Shown here: positions 5,040-8,569 of the stretch, piece by piece
Numbering within the stretch: the first letter of the stretch is position 1
How the letters are laid out: the number at the start of each line of letters is the position of its first letter
NCBI GenBank assembly: GCA_003167475.1
Contig: PMTB01000137.1
Coordinates: 7,144 to 15,712 of the forward strand
Length of the DNA stretch: 8,569 bases
Reading direction: 5' to 3'
From: a candidate division FCPU426 bacterium
GTDB taxonomy: Bacteria > Oederibacteriota > PGYV01 > Palsa-1178
The notes under the pieces: model-generated
Database searches by the model: none
What the model was told of the DNA's origin: nothing
The model's input: only the letters and a program-made list of their open reading frames with translations
Translations under genes and position numbers: made by a program

Positions 5040-6728
5040 TTATTTTTTAGCCACTTCCGCGTATATCTTCGCTCCCTTGATCTTCTTGCCTTTGAGCGCC
5101 TGTATTACGTCGTCTACGACCGTGGAATCTATCTGAACGAACGTGTACTTGTCAAAAAGGTCTATCCTGCCTATCTTTTCGCCCCTTATTCCGGACTCGC
5201 CTGTGATGGCCCCGAGTATGTCACGTACCATGACCCCGTTGCTTTTCCCGGCGCTTATGAACATCCTTGTCATATCCCCGTCCGCCATCCTCGGGCCTTT
5301 TTCCCCGCGCTCGCTTCTTTCTCCCCTGGGGTTCCTGTCGAATCTGTCTCCCCTGGAGCCCCTGTCGTTCCTGTCGTACTGTTTGTAAGCCGGCGCGTTA
5401 AGGTCGTTCTCAGCGCCTATCTGCGCGTTCTCTTCGTCCTTCATTATTATTTTAACAAGCGCCGCGGCTATGTCCATGGACGAAAGGTCCTCTTCCATAA
5501 GTTTTTCAATGACCTTTGTCTGCGTCTCAAGCCCGCCCGTCTCTATCTGTTTTTTCACCTTTTCCATGAAGTTCTTGATCCTTTTTTCCTCGATATCGTC
5601 CCTGGAAGGTATGGTGCCCGGCTTGATCTTTATCTTCGCGTACCTCTGTATGTCGCGCAGCTTGTGCATTTCGTTCCCGTATAAAAAGGTGTAAGCCGTG
5701 CCGCTCTTTCCGGCGCGTCCCGTCCTTCCTATCCTGTGGACGTAGTATTCCTCGTCAGCCGGGATGTCATAGTTCACGACAGCGTCGATATTGTCGACAT
5801 CTATGCCGCGCGCCGCCACGTCGGTGGCTATGAGTATGTCGCACTGCGCGGCGCGGAATTTTTCCATGACCTTGTCGCGCTGCTGCTGGGTCTTGTCACC
5901 GTGCAAACATTCCGAAAGGTAGCCGCGCGAGCGCATCTGGTCCGCGAGCTCGTCGACCATCTTTTTCGTGTTGCAGAATATCAATGTCGCCTTATAGTCG
6001 TTTGAATCGAGCACGCGCGTCAGAGCCTCTATCTTTTTGCCGTGCTTTACCTCGAAGTAGAATTGCTCTATGTTCGGCGCGGTCAGCACTTCATGCGTTA
6101 TCTTGACGTATTTCGGGTCCTTCTGATAATGTTTGGTAAGGTCGAGAATGGGCTTGGGCATGGTGGCCGAAAAAAGGACCGTCTGCCTGTCCGCCGGGGC
6201 CGACTTTAATATCAGCTGTATATCCTCTATGAATCCCATGTTGAGCATTTCATCCGCTTCATCGAGCACCACTATCTTGCAGGAATCAAGCTTGACCGTG
6301 CGCCTTTCAATGTGGTCGATCAACCTTCCCGGCGTGCCGATTATTATCTGTACCCCGGCGCGCAAAGTGCGTATCTGCCTGTCTATGGGCTGGCCGCCGT
6401 AAACCGCGAGCACGTTAAACCCCTTTATATGCTTTCCGAGCTGCCTGATCTCCTCAGCCACCTGCACCGCGAGTTCCCTGGTCGGGCACATAACGAGGCC
6501 CTGTACATACTTCACCTTGGGATCTATCATTTCCAGCAAAGGTATGCCGAAAGCCGCAGTCTTGCCCGTGCCCGTCTGCGCCTGTCCGATAAGGTCCACT
6601 CCTGTCTTCATGAGCGGTATGGTCGCGGTCTGGATGTGGGTGGCTTCCTCAAACCCCATATCCGCCACTGCTTTTAAGATCTCGGGCGATAGGTCCAGTT
6701 CTGAAAATTTAAGCTTGGTCATGGTCAT
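5040..6728 (-). CDS. deaD: DEAD-box ATP-dependent RNA helicase, DeaD/CsdA type
   Basis: This 562-residue helicase unwinds short RNA duplexes using ATP, acting in ribosome assembly, mRNA decay or cold adaptation. RecA-like domain 1 carries a Q-motif (about 8-33), Walker A AQTGTGKT (50-57), PTRELA (82-87), TPGR (132-135), DEAD (156-159) and SAT (188-190). Domain 2 carries ARGID (306-310) and HRIGRTGR (331-338). A charged Arg/Gly/Asp linker (about 450-480, several RG pairs) leads to a DbpA-type RNA-binding domain (about 486-562), typical of DeaD/CsdA/DbpA. The Q-motif reads ATHIQ where PTPIQ is usual; its glutamine is kept. I start at the ATG at 6728 because GAGGT lies 7 nt upstream. An open extension to 6863 has leader-like, not helicase-like, sequence. 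deaD is the closest label; DbpA-type specificity cannot be excluded. Confidence 0.95.
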   Translation of the reverse strand: MTMTKLKFSELDLSPEILKAVADMGFEEATHIQTATIPLMKTGVDLIGQAQTGTGKTAAFGIPLLEMIDPKVKYVQGLVMCPTRELAVQVAEEIRQLGKHIKGFNVLAVYGGQPIDRQIRTLRAGVQIIIGTPGRLIDHIERRTVKLDSCKIVVLDEADEMLNMGFIEDIQLILKSAPADRQTVLFSATMPKPILDLTKHYQKDPKYVKITHEVLTAPNIEQFYFEVKHGKKIEALTRVLDSNDYKATLIFCNTKKMVDELADQMRSRGYLSECLHGDKTQQQRDKVMEKFRAAQCDILIATDVAARGIDVDNIDAVVNYDIPADEEYYVHRIGRTGRAGKSGTAYTFLYGNEMHKLRDIQRYAKIKIKPGTIPSRDDIEEKRIKNFMEKVKKQIETGGLETQTKVIEKLMEEDLSSMDIAAALVKIIMKDEENAQIGAENDLNAPAYKQYDRNDRGSRGDRFDRNPRGERSERGEKGPRMADGDMTRMFISAGKSNGVMVRDILGAITGESGIRGEKIGRIDLFDKYTFVQIDSTVVDDVIQALKGKKIKGAKIYAEVAKK

Positions 6729-6748
6729 TTCAATTACCTCGTTTGTAT

Positions 6749-6764
6749 GGATATAAAAATATCC
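6749..6764. other. Small hairpin next to the helicase ribosome site
   Basis: GGATAT-AAAA-ATATCC (plus-strand reading) is a perfect 6-bp stem with a four-base loop. In the helicase mRNA it would lie about 10 bases before GAGGT. It is AT-rich and so temperature-sensitive. It could influence ribosome access, though it does not sequester the site itself. Confidence 0.35.
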
Positions 6765-6875
6765 AAAAGTTTTTTTGTGATTTTTTTGCGGTAAAAGGCT
6801 TTTGCAGGGGTTTTTCTCACCTGATTCCAATTTCTCACCAAACACCATAAAGGCTGTCCACACCTAAATCACACG

Positions 6876-6892
6876 GCCGGGGGTTGCCCGGC
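6876..6892 (-). other. GC-rich hairpin in the helicase 5' leader
   Basis: GCCGGG and CCCGGC pair around a five-base loop in the leader of the DEAD-box gene. No T-tract follows, so it is not an intrinsic terminator. It sits about 35-50 nt after the predicted start point and about 150 nt before the ATG. Confidence 0.45.
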
Positions 6893-6928
6893 AGAATTTC
6901 TCACAGCGATATTATTGCATTTATGGGG

Positions 6929-6934
6929 ATTATA
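6929..6934 (-). promoter_or_regulatory. Possible -10 of the DEAD-box helicase gene
   Basis: TATAAT on the minus strand (6934-6929), preceded by TGCT (a near-extended -10) but without a good -35. If used, the mRNA leader is close to 195 nt, unusually long but known for cold-shock helicase mRNAs. The rest of the 6729-7002 gap shows only the two hairpins and three GTGAGAAA words described separately. Confidence 0.4.
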
Positions 6935-7002
6935 AGCAAGTGTTATATTTTTACCGTTCTTGTGCTAATTTTTAGATACAGACCTCTGATGCGATTTTAA
7001 TA

Positions 7003-7353
7003 TCAGCCGTTCCTTTTGTAATAAAAAGCCGCGCTCAAAGCCACGCCTATGAGCACATTAAGGAACAGATTCGTGACAAGCCACGGATACACCAGCAGCG
7101 CGACGCCGATGGCCATGAGAATTCCGTCCTGCCTTTTCCTGCCGCGGTTGAAAGCATAAACCCCGAACGCCCCGAATATGGCCCCGGTTATTATCATGCC
7201 CGGGGTAAATTGCGACATCAACCCCTGCTCGGTACCTTTCGGCATTAGCGATGAAGCGTCGTTCACCTGCTTGCTAATTTCATCGGCTTCGCCGCCGAAA
7301 ACCGCAGCCGCAGCGATAATAAGATTGAACATTATCATTGATAGTTTTTTCAA
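7003..7353 (-). CDS. Small signal-peptide/two-TM hypothetical membrane protein
   Basis: This protein of 116 residues is of unknown function. It begins MKKLSMIMFNLIIAAAAVFGG, a good signal peptide or N-terminal anchor, followed by a short polar stretch (22-50). Two hydrophobic segments follow (about 52-67 and 77-110, the latter possibly two passes), split by a basic loop NRGRKRQDG. The pattern FGAFGVYAFNRGRKRQDG...LLVYPWLVTN resembles a family of small proteins often labelled 'amino acid transport protein', a name with weak support; I do not assign a transport role. The start is TTG at 7353, chosen because AAGGTGG lies just upstream and because it yields the Lys-Lys n-region; ATG at 7338 or 7332 would shorten it. 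It lies between the LacI-like gene and the helicase with its own promoter. Confidence 0.75.
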   Translation of the reverse strand: MKKLSMIMFNLIIAAAAVFGGEADEISKQVNDASSLMPKGTEQGLMSQFTPGMIITGAIFGAFGVYAFNRGRKRQDGILMAIGVALLVYPWLVTNLFLNVLIGVALSAAFYYKRNG

Positions 7354-7391
7354 TTTCCACCTTTTTCCGTTTGCTTCCTGTTATTTTTAAT

Positions 7392-7411
7392 GCCCTAAAC
7401 CGGTCCAGGGC
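7392..7411. other. Hairpin in the leader of the small membrane protein gene
   Basis: GCCCT pairs with AGGGC, continuing inward through two G-U pairs and one A-U to a CCGG loop when read as minus-strand RNA. It lies just after the predicted start point and well before the ribosome site. There is no T-tract, so it is not a terminator. Confidence 0.3.
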
Positions 7412-7420
7412 CATAAAGAT

Positions 7421-7449
7421 ACTATATCACAATCCGGCGGTATTTTCGA
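7421..7449 (-). promoter_or_regulatory. Probable promoter of the small membrane protein gene
   Basis: TCGAAA (7449-7444) and TATAGT (7426-7421) are spaced 17 bp apart on the minus strand, about 70 bp ahead of the TTG start. No intrinsic terminator separates this promoter from the LacI-like gene, so read-through is also possible. Confidence 0.45.
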
Positions 7450-7471
7450 TTTTTTATTACAGGACTGTATT

Positions 7472-8455
7472 TCAGACAGATTCCCTTATTATCAACTCAG
7501 CGTCTAGAATGACGTTTTTCGGCGATTTTAACCTGCCTTTGACGGCCTCGTCAATGATATTTACAGCCTCCATCCCCATCCCCTCGATAGGCTGCCTCAC
7601 TGTGGTAAGGGCCGGTTCAACCGCGGCTGCCACATCCATATCATCAAAGCCTATCACTGCCAGGTCGCGCGGTATCCTGATTCCCTGGGATTTCGCCTCG
7701 ATCATGAAGCCTATGGCAACCGTATCGCCGGCAACGGAAAATATCGAGTCGAGCTTCTTCATCTTTTTCCCGAACTTCTCAAGCGAGATGCGCCCGGATT
7801 CTATGCTGTGGTAATCCGCCTTCACTATATTACCGGCGTTAAGCTGGATCCCCGCAGCCTTAAGTCCTGCTTTAAAACCAAGGTACCGCTCGTGAGCGGC
7901 CGATTCGGTGTCTGACGTCTGCGGGTCTATGATGACACCCGGTTTACTACGGCCGGCATTGACCAGTTGCTCCGCGGCCATAAAACCTCCGCGGAAATTA
8001 TTAACCTTCACGGAATGCAGTCCCGGTATCTGCCTTTCGATAAAAACCACGGGTATTTTGCTTTTTACGGCGCTGTCAATGACATCCTGTTCCGGCGTGA
8101 TGCTGAGCACTATTATGCCGTCCGCGCTTTGGTCCCTGATTATATTCATTATTTCATTTCCGGCTTCCCTGGGGGAGCCGTTCCTGGGGGACTGGAACAA
8201 CAGCGAACTTTTTGCCCGCCCCAGTTCCCTGATACGCTCCTCCACCCCATGCGTGACAGTGGGAATAAAAGCGGAGCCGATCTTGCCGCAGATAAAGGCG
8301 ATGATGGAACTATGGGTTTTGACGGGAAGGAACATCTTTCGGTTATAGATTATTTCGGTAATCTTTTTATTCACATGGGGCAGGGCTGTTATGACCCTGT
8401 TCTTGCCGGATTTATCCTCTTTTTTTACTGTCCTATTCCTGTCATTTTCATTCAT
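7472..8455 (-). CDS. LacI-family effector-domain protein without a clear HTH
   Basis: This 327-residue protein contains a periplasmic-binding-like effector domain of the LacI/GalR type from about residue 50 to the end. Family marks include the first strand SSIIAFICG (49-57), HGVEERIRELG (69-79), ADGIIVLS (111-118), IPVVFIERQ (134-142), AGDTVAIGF (242-250), DLAVIGFDDMDVAA (264-277), PALTTVRQP (281-289) and the terminal LIIRES. In normal LacI proteins the first 20-25 residues are an HTH (IKDVAKxAGVSxxTVSR) with a hinge near 50-60. Here residues 1-20 are simply charged and basic, and the linker is about ten residues short. It may bind a sugar-like ligand but not DNA in the usual way, or use an unfamiliar DNA-binding segment. 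The ATG at 8455 follows a GGGGG site 9 nt upstream and a good promoter, so the short N-terminus does not look like a mis-called start. Confidence 0.85.
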   Translation of the reverse strand: MNENDRNRTVKKEDKSGKNRVITALPHVNKKITEIIYNRKMFLPVKTHSSIIAFICGKIGSAFIPTVTHGVEERIRELGRAKSSLLFQSPRNGSPREAGNEIMNIIRDQSADGIIVLSITPEQDVIDSAVKSKIPVVFIERQIPGLHSVKVNNFRGGFMAAEQLVNAGRSKPGVIIDPQTSDTESAAHERYLGFKAGLKAAGIQLNAGNIVKADYHSIESGRISLEKFGKKMKKLDSIFSVAGDTVAIGFMIEAKSQGIRIPRDLAVIGFDDMDVAAAVEPALTTVRQPIEGMGMEAVNIIDEAVKGRLKSPKNVILDAELIIRESV

Positions 8456-8485
8456 AAGAGCCGGCCCCCGTTGCTTCTTAATCCA

Positions 8486-8514
8486 ATTATAGACAATAAA
8501 AAAGCGTAAAGCAA
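8486..8514 (-). promoter_or_regulatory. Probable promoter of the LacI-like gene
   Basis: TTGCTT (8514-8509) and TATAAT (8491-8486) with a 17-bp spacer on the minus strand give a leader of about 25 nt to the ATG at 8455. This leaves no room for a missing upstream HTH exon in the same transcript. Confidence 0.55.
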
Positions 8515-8549
8515 ATTTATTAGGGGGTGGGTTTAAAATTAAATAACAC

Positions 8550-8569
8550 TGTAGAGAGGGGGGGGGGGG
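8550..8569 (+). repeat. Partial second copy of the GC-rich hairpin repeat, ending in poly-G
   Basis: TGTAGAGAGGGGG (8550-8562) repeats the 13 bases at the uvrC stop (1651-1639, minus strand). The window then ends in a homopolymer of 12 G (8558-8569), longer than the five G of the other copy. The final G run is probably a sequencing or assembly artefact at a hairpin. Confidence 0.45.

Noticed and set aside
6729..6863. 45-residue N-terminal extension of the DEAD-box helicase
   Set aside because: It has no helicase-like sequence, no ribosome site at 6863, and GAGGT is well placed before the ATG at 6728.
7458..7469. TACAGGACTGTA palindrome after the LacI-like gene as a terminator
   Set aside because: Only a two-base centre, a weak stem, and on the minus strand it is followed by A, not T.
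7967..8509. 180-codon open frame on the plus strand
   Set aside because: It lies antisense to the LacI-like gene, has no domain signal, and spans that gene's promoter; it is a shadow of the real frame.
8558..8569. G12 tract as a phase-variation repeat
   Set aside because: It lies at the very end of the window in a repeat whose other copy has only five G, so an end artefact is more likely than a contingency locus.

Overview
The window looks like ordinary chromosome from a free-living bacterium. Most genes lie on the minus strand, start with good Shine-Dalgarno sites and sit behind TATAAT-type promoters. The two housekeeping genes (uvrC and a DEAD-box helicase) are intact and do not identify the phylum. 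No rRNA, tRNA, CRISPR array, transposase, integrase or phage gene is visible. Both window ends lie in repeat-like sequence (an inverted repeat on the left, a hairpin-repeat fragment running into a G homopolymer on the right). This fits a short contig broken at repeats, probably from an uncultivated organism, but that is inference.

Layout, read in the minus direction from the right end. (1) A LacI-type sugar-binding-domain protein with no recognisable DNA-binding helix-turn-helix (8455-7472). (2) A small secreted or membrane protein (7353-7003). (3) A DEAD-box RNA helicase of the DeaD/CsdA type with an RGG-like linker and a DbpA-type C-terminal domain (6728-5040), preceded by a long structured leader and followed by a bidirectional terminator. 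(4) A roughly 150-bp foldback repeat (4812-4964), sandwiched between two terminators. (5) On the plus strand, a 59-residue lysine-rich protein (4581-4760). (6) Divergent from it, a two-gene unit of a membrane protein with a PH-like C-terminal domain (4404-3847) and a small HPr-like protein that lacks the usual phosphorylation residues (3820-3527). (7) uvrC (3431-1647). (8) An orphan membrane sensor histidine kinase (1535-141).

The known genes do not form one pathway: they cover nucleotide excision repair, RNA remodelling, signalling and regulation. The most unusual items are the degenerate HPr-like protein; the LacI-like protein without its HTH; the promoter, palindrome and leader-ORF arrangement ahead of the PH-like gene; the foldback element; and a hairpin repeat that supplies the uvrC stop codon and recurs at the window's right edge. 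I see no convincing new multi-gene system.
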